A stretch of DNA of 64,000 nucleotides from Salticus scenicus. Lineage: Eukaryota; Arthropoda; Arachnida; Araneae; Salticidae. The stretch is from the NCBI GenBank assembly GCA_963930645.1, contig OZ005653.1, positions 109,707,759 to 109,771,758 of the forward strand. The letters are read 5' to 3'. The notes under the pieces were generated by a model. That model saw nothing but the letters and a program-made list of their open reading frames with translations. It searched no databases and was not told the origin of the DNA. Below, in pieces: positions 25,782-37,560 of this stretch. The position numbers and the translations under genes are program-made. Positions within the stretch are counted from its first letter, which is position 1, and every line of letters begins with the position of its first letter.

Positions 25782-26393
25782 ATTTGAGAAAATTTTAATT
25801 GTTGTTTAGCATTTTTATCATGTTTTTAATTTAAAATAAACTAAGTTATTAAACTTTTTATATTTTATGACTGCTCGTTTTACTATTCCATTTTATTTCA
25901 CAAAACAAATACTTAAATAAAGCTTAAGAATTAAAAATAAGTATATAAATGTGTAAATGTGTATATGCGTAGTAATTTATGTCCGTTTTTATTTTATAAA
26001 TTTTGAAAAGCTTTATCAGCAAATCAAAATTATATTAGTATTGATAAATTTGTCCTTAGGTTTTTCTTTTGATAATTACACATCTCGAAATTTGCTATGT
26101 TGTCCTTTTTTATTAAAAAAAAAAATGAAACATTTTTTTTTTTTTTTTTTACTTTTGGCCTTTCCCCAATACTACGTGCGACGGCGAAGAGACCGAAACG
26201 CGAACACTAGTGTTACAAAAAATGATATGAAGACACCAGGGTTAAAAGTATGAATTTGTGATAACAAAATTTAACATCGCACATTTCTCGTAAAAAAATT
26301 GCGCTTTGCAGAAATCACTTTATGACTAATTGTTAATGTATGGTTCCGAAGTTTAAATTTGGCCGTAAGACATGAATACATCTGTTTGAAACC

Positions 26394-26427
26394 TTTTAAG
26401 TCGTTTCTAAAAGGAAACGACTTAAAA
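26394..26427. other. Perfect 14-bp stem hairpin
   Basis: TTTTAAGTCGTTTC and GAAACGACTTAAAA flank the 6-base loop TAAAAG. No T-run terminator context or neighbouring gene gives it a role. Confidence 0.7.
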
Positions 26428-27241
26428 CTATTTTTGGGGTTACAAAACCTCTATGACTTGATTTGCTCTGCAACAGGGAAAATGAAAATTTAATTTATTC
26501 ATGTGCGCTTTGCCCGTCATTTTTTTAGCTATAACTGAGCATTTTATTCAAATTTGAATTCATGACAAATGGTGAATGGCCATCGTCTCACCATAACATA
26601 CACCTGAAAAGATGTCAGCCTCGGCCAAGGTCTGGTGTCACTGTCAATGTTACGAAACGACAAAATCGGAATTTATGCAAGAACTTGTGTTTCTATTTAG
26701 GTGCTATCATGTATACAATAGCAATGGAGTGTATAATTTTTTTAAATATGTTTTACTGTATACTCTGAGGTCCAACAGCACCGCAAGTTTTAAAGACACA
26801 GATTTGTTTTCTTTTAAATCTGCTCAGGAAAAAAAATTGCTTCTGAGTTACAAAGGATGTTACTTTACTAGCAGCAGAGAAAACAGAAAGTGAGAGCAAC
26901 AATGTGCATCGTAGAGGCTGGCACGCGCCTAATGGACGAATCATGTCTACAAAGTTGTTCGTTAAGTTCTGACAGTTTTAATCAAAAACATTAGCCAAAC
27001 AAAAAACCCTAAAGGTAATATAAGTGTTATAAGATAATCTTTCGCTTTGGAATTTCTTGCATGGATGGAGGCGAACGAACGTTCGTCATGCAAAACTGTG
27101 TCGACTAATGGGGCTTTTTTTTTAATTAAATGTTGATGCCAACACGCATTAACTGCAGAATTTGGACACATGTATCTCATGCTATCTACGCAGTTCAATT
27201 GTATTCTCTCAAAGTTAACGTTTGGTGTTGCATAACAACTA
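26428..27241. other. No gene supported upstream of the transposase relic
   Basis: Several overlapping ORFs on both strands (e.g. 26562-26768, 26612-26893, 26753-26944, 26962-27198). None matches a family I know. Part may be the lost N-terminal half of the transposase that follows, but no DNA-binding or first catalytic motif can be read. Confidence 0.35.
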
Positions 27242-27680
27242 GTTTCTTAATTGGGAATTTTTAATTGAAGAACAATTGACAGCTCAAGCGGTGCCATGTA
27301 CTGTTACTACAGGTCATTTAACGTCAATGTTAAGATAGTCTGTGATACCTGAACGCCAGCAACAACGTATTTTAGACACTGAGATTTTTATGTGGGACTG
27401 GACTGCACCTCACAGTCGTACGTGTACCACCCAGTTAATTAAGAAACATTTAAAGAATAACCAGAATATAGACAGAAACTTTCGCATATCTTGGCCACTT
27501 GATCAAAAATGCGTAACACCTGCGACTCCTTCCAATGTGATTACTTGAAAAGCACACTTTATCCTGGTAACATAGACATTTTAGTGGAATTGAAATATGC
27601 GATACATTGACAGTTTTCTAACATTCGTTATGAACTGATAAATGCGGCTGTTTATAAAGCAGTAATGTTTTGAAGTAATC
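27242..27680 (+). pseudogene. DDE transposase relic (Tc1/mariner-related, DDE_3-like C-terminal half)
   Basis: A frame from 27242 reads FLNWEFLIEEQLTAQ, crosses a TAG near 27332, then SVIPERQQQRILDTEIFM. WDWTAPHS follows at the place of the usual QDGAPPH catalytic motif, with Asp kept and Gly lost. Next comes NIDRNFRISWPLDQKC, matching the usual block before the third catalytic residue. A frameshift near 27535 leads to LKSTLYPGNIDILVELKYAI, like LKSKVYQG...LKDSI in the family, then NAAVYKAVM. The N-terminal half is absent. Broken and inactive; no terminal repeats found. Confidence 0.65.
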
Positions 27681-28290
27681 TTACAAAGTAATGCAGTAAT
27701 CTTACGAAGTCGCCATGGTAAAATTTTTAAATACTATTTATCTCAATATTAATAAAAAGGCTTAAACTGACAAATCATCGCTAGGTTCAAACTGTTCCAA
27801 TAGCAGGGCTAGTCAGCCCACGTCAATTGTCTAAAATTTTAATCTGATATCAGTTTATATACATTACGGTTTATCTCCAACCTCAATCTGCAATATGCCT
27901 TTATAGAATTGAAATGAAATTTAATAGAAAGTAGTGTAGATGCAACACAAAATTATTTTTTCTAGTTTCAAATTAACTATTAAGTATGTTGAAAAAAAAA
28001 TTGTTAAATTTCAGTAGTTGAAATTCGTATTACGTGCGTCTTCTTATTATTTTTTTCTTTTACCAATGATTTCGGCAAAACAACCCTAAATATGAAATAC
28101 AGATCACGGAAAAGCCCTAGTACGGCATAATTCAACTCAAACCCTGAACTATTTTAAAGTCAATATATACTGTTTGAAAATAGTGATCACAAAATAATAA
28201 AACGTCCTCAAAAATAAAGTAAAGTTAAAAAAAAAAAAAAAACCTGAAGAAATCCGAATAGAATTTGTGATTAATAAAAATATAATAAAA
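27681..28290. other. AT-rich spacer
   Basis: No feature recognised. Confidence 0.5.
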
Positions 28291-28382
28291 CTAGCAGGCT
28301 ACGCCCGCTTCGCTGGTCACTATTTTTAAATGAATCATTATAATTAATGAATTCTCAAAATTGCATTAATTTTTATCATGTG

Positions 28383-28421
<39 letters not shown>

Positions 28422-28915
28422 GATCGGGAAAAATGTCGCACCGGGTCCCCACTGCCTTCGTTAGCGTAGACATTCGGTAGCGTAGCACATCGCGTGCGCG
28501 ATGTGCACGCGCGAATGCATATATATGAGCGCAATAAAAATTTTACAAATTCGAAAATATCCGCAATCGATTTGAATGTATCAAAAACCTCTATGCACCA
28601 GTTTTGAACGATCTATCTCTTTTTTTATTTTTTTGCCCCTCCGCTCCTTCCCCTCTTCCCGCCCCTCCCAATAATTTTAAAAATTCAAAAATATCCGCAG
28701 TCGATTTGTAGGTATCAAAAACCTCGATGTACCAATTTTGAATGATCTAACTCTATTTTTTTCCCCTCTGCCCCCCTTCCCGGCACTTCTAATAACTTTA
28801 CACTTTCGAAAATACACCCATTTCATTTGCAGGCCTCTAAAACCTATCTGTACCAATTTTGAACGGCCTAACTGTATTTCTATTTGTTTTTGCCCATAAC
28901 CCCCCTTATTATTTT
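28291..28915 (-). mobile_element. Helitron-like 3-prime end with a ~130-bp tandem array
   Basis: On the minus strand it ends GTAGCCTGCTAG followed by T, the CTRR|T end of Helitrons, as in the larger element at 35790. Inside, three diverged units near 28550, 28681 and 28805 each carry ATCAAAAACCT-like and CCAATTTTGAACG(A/G)(T/C)CTAAC blocks. An A-run sits at 28383-28417. The 5-prime end is not resolved, and the hairpin near CTAG is imperfect. Confidence 0.5.
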
Positions 28916-29516
28916 ATCTTACTATCTACATTTTTGTAACTTATATGGTTCATATGACTCAAGCTATTTAAATTTTAACGCATAAAGTGACATAATAAAC
29001 TATTTCATTTTTATTAAAAATGAACCTTAAAGAAATTTTTAATTCATAAACTGTATTTAAGAAGAAATAACGAAGAAGACGCGTTATATGGGACTGTTTA
29101 TCGCGCTGTTTGAGTACTAGTTAAACATTTTTTGTACGTGTTTTGTGATAGCACGTTATACGGTTGTTAACTGTAGTCATTTAGATTAGCTTGGAAACAA
29201 ACACAATATATTTCGCACATTAACTTCGTTTTATTTCGTAATTAATATATTTTTTTTTTCTTGTATGGATTTTAATGAATAATGTCCTTTTTGTGGTAGA
29301 TTATAATTTATTTTTTCTAAGTATATAGAAGGGGCCCCTAATACATTTTTGCTTCTAAATCTATCAATAATTGATTTAAAGTGTTTAAATGAGACTTTTT
29401 CTGAACCGCCTTGATCTCAGAAATTTAAATATGAGGTCAAAAATAGGTGATGCCAATAAAAAAAAAAAAAAAAAAAAAAAAAAGTCGATGCCCTTTTTTA
29501 ATGTGTAGACGACGCC
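28916..29516. other. AT-rich spacer
   Basis: No feature recognised; A-run at 29458-29482. Confidence 0.45.
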
Positions 29517-29738
29517 TTAAGGCCCCTCTTCAGGCCGAAGCTATTGTTATTCTACGGGAAATTTTTCTTTACAAATAACTTATTAACTAATACATATTTT
29601 TAAATTCTGTTTTAACATTATGAAAATTCCCAGCTGTTAAATTGATGGACCTCTTTTTAAAAAATATTTTTTATGTTTATTATATTTTATTTTGAAGTTG
29701 CAAAATACGAATTTTCAATATGTGATTTTACTTTTTTT

Positions 29739-30581
29739 ACTTTCTTCTATCTTCAATAGAAGAAAGTATTGGATTCGTAAAAATTTTCGATTTCTGGTTT
29801 TTGATGGATTTACACGTTTTGAGAGCTGTAGAACACGATTTTACCATTTTTAGAAAATGTCTGTCTGTCTGTCTGTGTGTGTGTGTGTGACAAAATTTTG
29901 TGGCAACTGTATCTCTGGAACTACTGCACAGAATTTCATACAAATTGGTATGTAGTTGCACCTTGACATAAATTAGTGCCTATCAACTTTTGGTAAAAAT
30001 CGTCTTACAGGTTGCGTTGCCATCCCGGTTTTTCTAAATTTTTAACAGGGTGATATAGGGCAAAAATTTTCAAGATGGGTATCTTTCGAAAGGTCTCGTC
30101 AGTACCTTTAAAACGAATGGTTGAACTATAAATCTGTGATAATTTAAAACAAAGTTATCGATTTTTTTTACTTTTTACGAAAAAAAAACTTAGAAAAAAA
30201 AAAAAAATTCTCCCCTTAATTTTATCAAACTCCCACGGTTTCCGTGTTCTGACAAACTTAAACTAATTTTTGCTTTTTTCCCCTAATTTTGTCAAAGTCC
30301 TACGGTTTCCGTGTCTTGACAAACTTTAACAAAATTTTGGGTAAAATGTGAAAATTATTCTAAGTTTGTCAAAACACGGAAACCGTGGGACTTTGACAAA
30401 ATTGGGGGAAAAATGCAAAAATTTGTTTAAGTTTGTCAGAACACGGAAACCGTGGGAGTTTGATAGAATTAAGGGGAGAGAAAAAAAAAAAAAAAAAAAA
30501 AAAGTGGGACTTATGTGAAAATTTGATAAAGTCCCACTTTTTTTTTTTTTTTTTTTTTTTCCCTCTCCCCTTAATTCTATA

Positions 30582-30614
<33 letters not shown>

Positions 30615-30688
30615 TTTTTTTTTGTTACTGAGTGAATTTGTATAGGAAAAGATAGAAGAAAGTCTCGTGATGGCCACAACATACTAGT
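29739..30688 (-). mobile_element. ACTTTC-ended repeat, copy 2, nested in the TTAA foldback
   Basis: In reverse complement it runs ACTAGTATGTTGTGGCCATC, GACTTTCTTCTATC, a long inverted repeat (30209-30479), the TTCAACCATTCG block, TGTCAAGGTGCAACTA, a (CAGA)n/(CACA)n tract and ACGTGTAAATCC, then the AGAAGAAAGT end at 29739. The order matches copy 1 at 18082, except that copy 1 has simple A/T runs where this one has the hairpin. Confidence 0.75.
30209..30479. repeat. Long inverted repeat with four ACGGTTTCCGTG motifs
   Basis: Arms 30209-30327 and 30362-30479 are near-perfect complements with a loop of about 34 bases. Each arm holds two copies of a CC.ACGGTTTCCGTG...TGACAAACTT unit. A second inverted pair overlaps: GAATTAAGGGGAGAG at 30466-30480 with CTCTCCCCTTAATTC at 30564-30578, enclosing AAGTGGGACT/AGTCCCACTT. 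Confidence 0.85.
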
Positions 30689-30861
30689 TTTTTTTTTTTT
30701 TTTTTTTCATTTTGCAATTTCAAAATAAAATATTAATAATAAATAAAAGAAAACAGAATTAAAAAACATGTATTAGTGAATAAGTTATTTGTAAAGAAAA
30801 TTTCTCCATAAAATAACATCGTTCCGGGCTTCCGGTGACGGTAAGTGAAGAGGGCCGTTAA

Positions 30862-33800
30862 GAAAAATCTAACTATACCGTGTTATACTAGACGGTATTA
30901 CTAACTGACGGACATCAGCTACATATTTATAGGACGATTTGCGACGAAATTAATGGAGGGGAGGGGGATATATATTTTTTTTCTGACTATACATGTTTAT
31001 AACTACAATTTGCACATCATGCCCTAAAAATAACGTGAAATAACGATAATATTTATTCTAAATGTCAATAAAGGGGATTACTACATCGAAATATTAAATA
31101 TAGGGTTATAATGCATAGCACACATAATTGTGAAGACGCGAATTTTCACTATAATAATTAATGGCAAGAGGAATTTAATTATACAATTAATATACCTCTT
31201 TCCTATAAGTAACTTAGTCTAAGAAAAGTACTCACCAATACAGCATCTTATCAATAAGAAATCTCTACTCAACTGTTTGAATCAAAAATTTTAGAAGTCG
31301 AATTTTTACTGCACTCTTTGAAACTGAATTCCCTTATTTTAAAAATATCACTCCTTTAGTAGGTCATTGCTGGAGTTCCGCTTTAAATAACGGCTATAAA
31401 GTACGTCCTTCCTTATGAATACCTTCGGATTCAAACATATACGAAAACTTCATCAAAAATTTGACTTCGCAATTTATACTATAACATTTGCCAATTCGAA
31501 CTATATGTTTTCTTTGACTGATAAAACAATCGTAACTAATACATTTTCTAACTTCGCAATATTTAGCATTCCTGCAAAATAGCGCTATGTATCTTCACAA
31601 TTTTTCAGATTTTTTTTTTTTTTTTAATAAATATTTAAGTTACTGATTTAAACAGTTTAAAATATATTTAGTATTTAAGTAATAGTTTTCAATTGAAAGT
31701 GATATATTTATAGATAATTTCTGTGAAAATGTTGTAATTATTAAATACAGCATAAACATAATCTGTACCTTAACAAATTCTCTCAAATTTGGCTTTTCTA
31801 AAACATTTTAATAATTCCATTGCAAATCGAATTTAAAATAAAGATTTTTCCCCCCAAAAATTGTAAATATAATGTTTAAGAAAAAAGAAGTAATAAACTT
31901 ACACGTATGAATGTTAGATTAAAAAAAGAAAATTTATATGTGAAAAAGTACAAATCGTTTAGTAATAAAAGTAGAAAAAGTACCTATAAAAGAAATAAAA
32001 GTTTTTCTACATTGTTTAAATGATAAAAACTTTATTTTGGTTTAATCCGTTCTCCATGACATCCATGCATAAAAGTAAAATAAATACAAGTTTTACACCA
32101 AAAAAGCGCAAAAATATTTTTACCTATTTTAATATGTACATTTTTTGTTGGATTCACGTTTTAATTTGTCTTGTATCTTCAATATTTTATATCTTCTTGT
32201 ATCTTCAATATTTTATCATATTTTCCTATACAACATACCAGTTCTTAAATCTGTAAATAAAAAAATAAATAAAAACCTACTTTAGGTGACTAAATTTTTA
32301 GAACAGTACTACGAATATGAAAAAAAAAAAAAAAATGAAATTGTGAAATTTCAATTTAAGTGTAAAATTAGTTTTGCAATGAGAATTACAATAAAACATA
32401 GTCTAAAAGAATTTTTTTTTTTTTTTTACTATTCAGTAATTGTATCGGTTAGAATCGAATAAACATCTTGTAAAATACGCATTTCTACTAAATACTTCGA
32501 TAATGCATTTCTCTCATTCCTTATAATTGTTAATTTTAATGCAATATTTCATTTTTAAGAAAATGTAATTATTCTTTATAAAATAACTTTTGGTAATGTC
32601 ACATACAAAATATATTACACTATTATAAAAAGAAAAAAAATTCTTCTTCGATATTTTACGATGCATTAGACTTTTTAAAATATTTTAAGTTACAATCGAC
32701 TTTTGAATCATTAGATGGATTGCACCGTATCTTTTCATTGATGTAGAAGAACAAAGTAAAAGCACTTCCTTAGATCGATGGTTAAATGAGCTCTAAAAAT
32801 AGCAGCGAGGAGAAAAAATTACAGGGATGAAATAAAGTGAAGTGCTATGATCACTTACAGTACCTTTATACACATTTTATTTTTCTATTGTTTGTCTTTT
32901 ATACTCTAGGAATCTAATAATAATTGTCATCATTTTTACCTTTAATAATATGTATGTGAGATATTTTTTGTTAAACTTGTATTATAGTTGTATAACCTGT
33001 TTCAAACCAAAGAAATTTTAAGATATTAAGTTTTGGACACCATACTCAAACAAATATTTAAAAAAAAAAAAAAAAAAAAAAAAAGAACTTTGAAAAGAGC
33101 ATCGTGTAGTATATTTAAATATAAAATGACTACGAACTCATAAATTTTGTGATGTGTTTAAAACCATTTGAAAAAAACAAATTATATATAAATTATAGTT
33201 AAACAAGTGTTTTTAAACAAATTATAGTTAAAGAAGTAGACGAAGAAAAAAAATTATGGTGATAAAATTAAGTTTATGTAAGTACTGGTGTGTAAACTTT
33301 TGACATGATATATCAACTATTATACTCAAAATTAAATCTTTTGGGGTACATTCTGAAGCATTTGAATGACAAAAAAAAAAAAAAAAAACTAAAATTTACA
33401 GTTAACTTTTTACTATTATATTGATTAAATTATGCTTTTTTATCGATATAAAATAACAAAGTAAAATATTTTCCTCTGGCCGCTAGTTAAATAAATTATA
33501 AAAATACCAACAAGAAAAATTTACTTGGAGGAAACAATAAAATTTCTAAAAGTATCTGAAGCACATTTATATTATTTATCTATTTATTGTTTTTGGATTT
33601 AAAGTTGAAATTTTATATTCTCACTTTTAGATAATAGTTATCGAAATGTTTAACTTCAACTATGTATGTGAGAGAGCTTTTAATAAATTGGTTTCTTATT
33701 AATATATGATTTTTATGTATAATATAAATAGTACGTTACCAAACATTTTTAAGTGACTATGTTGTAGATATAAAAAAAATATATATTATTCTGTAATATA

Positions 33801-33870
33801 TATATATATATATATATTTACAGAATATTTTTTTTTTCGCTTCGCTTTTTGAAGTGCTTTAACTCACTCA

Positions 33871-33942
<72 letters not shown>

Positions 33943-34367
33943 ATTATTATTTATACAACATTAAAAGTAAAACTGAGGAAAAACGTAAACTTGCATTTAT
34001 GTAAATTTTTAGGCTTAACATACTAGACTAATAATATGAGAAAGAATTTTTGCGTAAAATAAGAGGAGGTAAAAAAAAAAAAAAAAAAAAAAAAAAATGG
34101 AATTAGGATCGACTTATTAACAACTAAATTGGTTGCATCGAACCTTTAAACTGATAGAAAAGAACATATAAATAGAGTTTCTAGAAAAGAACATATTAAT
34201 AGAGCTAAACAATCTTAAACAATTTGTGCATAATTGATTTTTTTTTTTCGCGATTTAAAAATTATTTTATTTTTCCCTACACTTCAAAATGTAAAAGAGC
34301 AATTTTTTTTTTTTTTTTTTCGGTTTCATGTACATAATTTGTTTTCTTGGAAATACCAGTTAAAAAA

Positions 34368-34402
<35 letters not shown>

Positions 34403-34620
34403 AAATCGTTTAAAATTCATAGGCTACTATTTTTTCATTATTTATCACGCATTTTACACACACACACACACACAAAAAAAAAAACAACAACCTCTAAACC
34501 TCTACACATGAAATTTAAGATAATATGTATTAAGCTTTACATTTTATGAACAGTTTTATTGTAAAGACATAAAACTTCAATATGTTTTACGGATACTATA
34601 ATATATTTCGTTATACAAGC
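30862..34620. other. AT-rich DNA, no gene
   Basis: Mostly low-complexity. A-runs near 33060, 33371 and 34074, and a (TA)n tract at 33872-33936. Weakly similar blocks ending ACAAAGTAAAA occur near 32750 and 33460, each followed within a few hundred bases by TATGTATGTGAGA, suggesting an old duplication. An (AAAT)n tract is at 34364-34402. Confidence 0.45.
33872..33936. repeat. (TA)n microsatellite
   Basis: About 32 uninterrupted TA units. Confidence 0.95.
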
Positions 34621-34624
34621 AGAG

Positions 34625-34825
34625 TACAGCGTCAGCACCGATGGCTTGATTGGGAAGACACTCGACTTTGAATCAATTGGTTGTCAGTTCGATTTCCGCC
34701 GGGGGCAACGGGGACTATTATTGTAAAAATTATTAATATATATATTCTATGCTGTAGGAGGTTCTAAAATCTATTTCTCACAGGTAAATAGTATAGAACG
34801 CATCTTTTTATTTATTTATTTATGA
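34625..34825 (+). mobile_element. tRNA-derived SINE (candidate)
   Basis: TGGCTTGATTGG (34642-34653) fits a Pol III A box and AGTTCGATTTCC (34686-34697) fits a B box, at tRNA-like spacing. CTTTGAA sits where an anticodon loop would be. The arms pair poorly, so it is not a functional tRNA gene. A non-tRNA body follows and a TTTATTTATTTATTTATG tail ends near 34824, the usual SINE layout. Confidence 0.5.
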
Positions 34826-35088
34826 AAAATATTCAGACAGGATCAAAGATGACGGAATTTCAGACGTTTCGAATGTGAAACGATGTGCCTTTTAAGACAC
34901 TTTTTAGCATCTTAAAATTAAACACCCGTTTCAGACACAATTTTGTCTGAATTTCAGACACTGGTATTTACAGTGTGTTTTCCAATGATAATAAAAAGAA
35001 TTCACCACGAAACTTGCCATCTCAATTAACTAAATTTTCTTTATTATATATTTTTTTCTTTCTCTTACCCATACAATTTCGAGGAAGG

Positions 35089-35125
<37 letters not shown>

Positions 35126-35789
35126 TATATTTCTAAGTTTAATGGCCCCCTGAGTCAGAAATTTTTAAATTTTAAATTGTGTAGTAATAAATAACCTATC
35201 ATAAAAATGTATTAGTTTAATATTTCAAAGTTAGGTTTTTGCTATGTTTACGCATTTTGGTGCTACCTGAGGCTAGCAATTTTTTTTTTTTTTTGTGTGT
35301 GTGTGTATCTGTGTATATCTCTGTTTTAAGCATAACGTGATAGCCAGCAGTTACATGGAATTTAAATTGGGTCTTTTGAAGATTATACACTGTAAAAAAT
35401 GTGAATAAATTTGGCCAGTCAGTGACCGTTAAAATTTTTGCAGTCACTGGTCATAAAAATAAAGTATTAACCATAATGCTGACATAACTTTTTTCTCGAA
35501 GAAGCGAAATTAGCTTTAATAAACGATGAACACTTTCGGTCAGATTTTGTTACAATTACGGGCATCGGACTTATTCCAAAAAGAAGGCAACTGACCATAT
35601 AATTTAATTGTCAAATCTCCGAATTTTACTGAAATATTTTAGAGTGTATGAGAATTACAACTAATAATTGAAACCAATGAAAAATTTCAATTTTCTAGTA
35701 ACTTTTAAAAACAAAAAATGATGAGGCGGAATTTTTTAAAAATATTTTGCAAGAATGTTTGCATTTTCTAATAATGTATTTAATATTTA
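34826..35789. other. AT-rich spacer with T-run
   Basis: T-run at 35092-35122; nothing else recognised. Confidence 0.45.
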
Positions 35790-36059
35790 CTAGCTGGAAC
35801 CCGTCGAATGCGACGGTCACTTTATTGACCGCAATGTTTCAAAAACCGTCGCATCATTATTTAAATGTATTTCAAGTTAAAACATCTAATATAATTTACG
35901 ACATTTCACTTAAAAAAAAGAAATTTGGAAAAATGCTTATAAATAGAAATACTATATACGACACCACTTTCTACAAAGTATTGTCATTGGTGACGTCAAA
36001 CTGACTCTAAATTACTAGTTGCTATCTTTTATTTTCTATTTCGTTTAATACTATGACTA

Positions 36060-36960
36060 CATGTTAGCTGACCCTCCCGGCGTTGTCCGGGCCTATGATA
36101 ATAACTTTAAAAAAACCTTAAATTTGCATGATTTTAAATCCTAAACTCGATTTTGTTTGAATTTCTATTTTTAAATAAAGCATCGCGAAAAAATAATCAG
36201 ATGTAACAAAAAAATTACCTTGAACCAAACGAAACTCTGCCTTGTGACCACGGTGCCTGCGGCAGCGCATACGCAGGCCGCTAAAAACATAAAACAATTC
36301 CCAAAATTAATCTGGAACCAAACGAACCCGACCGGCGTTGCCCGGGCCCATGATAATAACCTTAAATGAACCTTAAATTTGTATGATTTTATATCTTTAA
36401 CTCGATTATGTTTGAATTTCTATTTTTTAATAAAAGCATAGCATCGCAAAAAAAAATAATAATAATAATAATAAAAAAAATAAAAATAAAAAATCAGCTG
36501 TAACAAAAAAAATACCTCGAACCGAATGAAACTCTGCCTTGTGACCCCGGTGCCTGCGGCAGCGCATACACGGATCGCTAACAACATGAAAAAATTCCCA
36601 AACATTAACCTGGAACCAAACGAACCCGACCGGAGTTGCCCGGGCCCATGATAATAACCTTAAATGAACTTTAAATTTGTATGATTTAATATCTTTAACT
36701 CTATTTTGTTTGAATTTCTATTTTTAAATGAAAGCATCGCGAAACAAATAATAATCATATATAACAAAAAAAATTGCCTCAAACAGAACGGAACTCGGGC
36801 TCGTGACCCCGGTGCCTGTGGCAGCGTATATGCGGGTCGCTAATACCATGAAAAAATTCTTAAAAATTAATCTTGAACCGCACGTACCTCTGAATCGTGT
36901 TTCCGCCGCCTGTGGCTGCGGCACCGTATAACAGGCATGCTACGCACGCGCTGCAAAATT
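36060..36960. repeat. Tandem array of ~260-300 bp units
   Basis: Each unit has CCGG(C/A)GTTG(T/C)CCGGGCC (36075, 36332, 36631), then ATGATAATAAC, AAATTTG(C/T)ATGATTT, an A-rich stretch and GTGCCTG(C/T)GGCAGCG. A partial fourth unit ends near 36950. Confidence 0.85.
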
Positions 36961-37560
36961 CACTTTCCTCCACCAGGGAGCGCAGTATGTTGCATACGAA
37001 CATCACCAATCATCTTGAATTTCCAAGACCTTTCAAATAAGGTGTTACATGGTGGTGTCAACTGCAAAATCCTTTAGTTGCACTTTCTCCCGCCAGGGGG
37101 CACAGTGTGTTCTGTACGAACATCACCAACGGTCAGGAAATACCAAGACCTTTAAAATAAGATATAACATGATAGGGTCTACTACAAAATCACCTAGTTC
37201 CATTTTTCACCACCAGGGGGCGCACTATATTGTATACAAACATCCATAATCAACATGAAATTTCAAGACCCCTATCACTGATCGCCTTGGATTTCCAAGA
37301 CCTTTTAAATAAGGTGTCACATGGTGGTGCCAACTGCAAAATCCTTTAGTTGCACTTTCCACCACCAGGGGGCGCAGTGTGTTCTGTACGAACATCACCA
37401 ACGATCAGGAAATACCAAGATCTTTAAAATAAGATGTAACATGATAGGGTCTACAGCAAAATCACCTAGTTCCATTTTTCACCACCAGGGGTCGCACTAT
37501 ATTGTATACGAACATCCCCAATCGACATGAAATTTCAAGACCTTTGAAATGAGGTGCTAC
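36960..37560 (+). repeat. ~120-bp tandem array with five CTCF-core-like motifs
   Basis: Five diverged units each hold a version of CCACCAGGGGGCGCAGT: 36970-36985 (one change), 37089-37106 (CCGCCAGGGGGCACAGT), 37210-37226, 37362-37378 and 37482-37498 (one change). Spacings are about 120, 120, 152 and 120 bp, all in the same orientation. Alternate units are more alike, so the repeat is a dimer. GAACATC and CAAGACCTTT are also conserved in each. The motif matches the known CTCF core; binding here is inference. Confidence 0.85.

Larger units (their letters stand above)
22991..26393. other. AT-rich DNA with microsatellites, no gene
   Basis: Contains (ATT)n near 23308, (TA)n near 23617, a TTTATGA minisatellite at 24357-24432, (TA)n(TG)n at 24538-24605 and (TA)n near 25748. 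ORFs here consist largely of these repeats. Confidence 0.5.
29517..30861. mobile_element. TTAA-flanked foldback MITE, copy 1, split by a nested repeat
   Basis: TTAA lies at 29517-29520 and 30858-30861. Ends are GGCCCCTCTTC and its partner GAAGAGGGCC. The left arm (29521-29730) and right arm (30700-30857) are inverted copies of one sequence; TTACAAATAACTTATT is in the left arm and its complement in the right. The intact relative at 56302-56727 has the same arms without the 1 kb between, so the ACTTTC-type repeat inserted into this one. TTAA flanks suit piggyBac or Kolobok; the family is not assigned. Confidence 0.8.

Noticed and set aside
26562..27198. Overlapping ORFs as the N-terminal half of the 27.2 kb transposase
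   Set aside because: No helix-turn-helix or first catalytic motif could be read in any frame.
30326..30682. Lys/Phe-rich ORFs on both strands
   Set aside because: They read through poly-A/poly-T runs and the long hairpin of a transposable repeat; no protein-like composition.
37049..37530. Two similar plus-strand ORFs
   Set aside because: Their similarity comes from the ~120-bp tandem array, not from gene duplication.
36960..37560. CRISPR-like array of regularly spaced repeats
   Set aside because: Repeats are contiguous diverged ~120-bp monomers without unique spacers, in a eukaryotic transposon.
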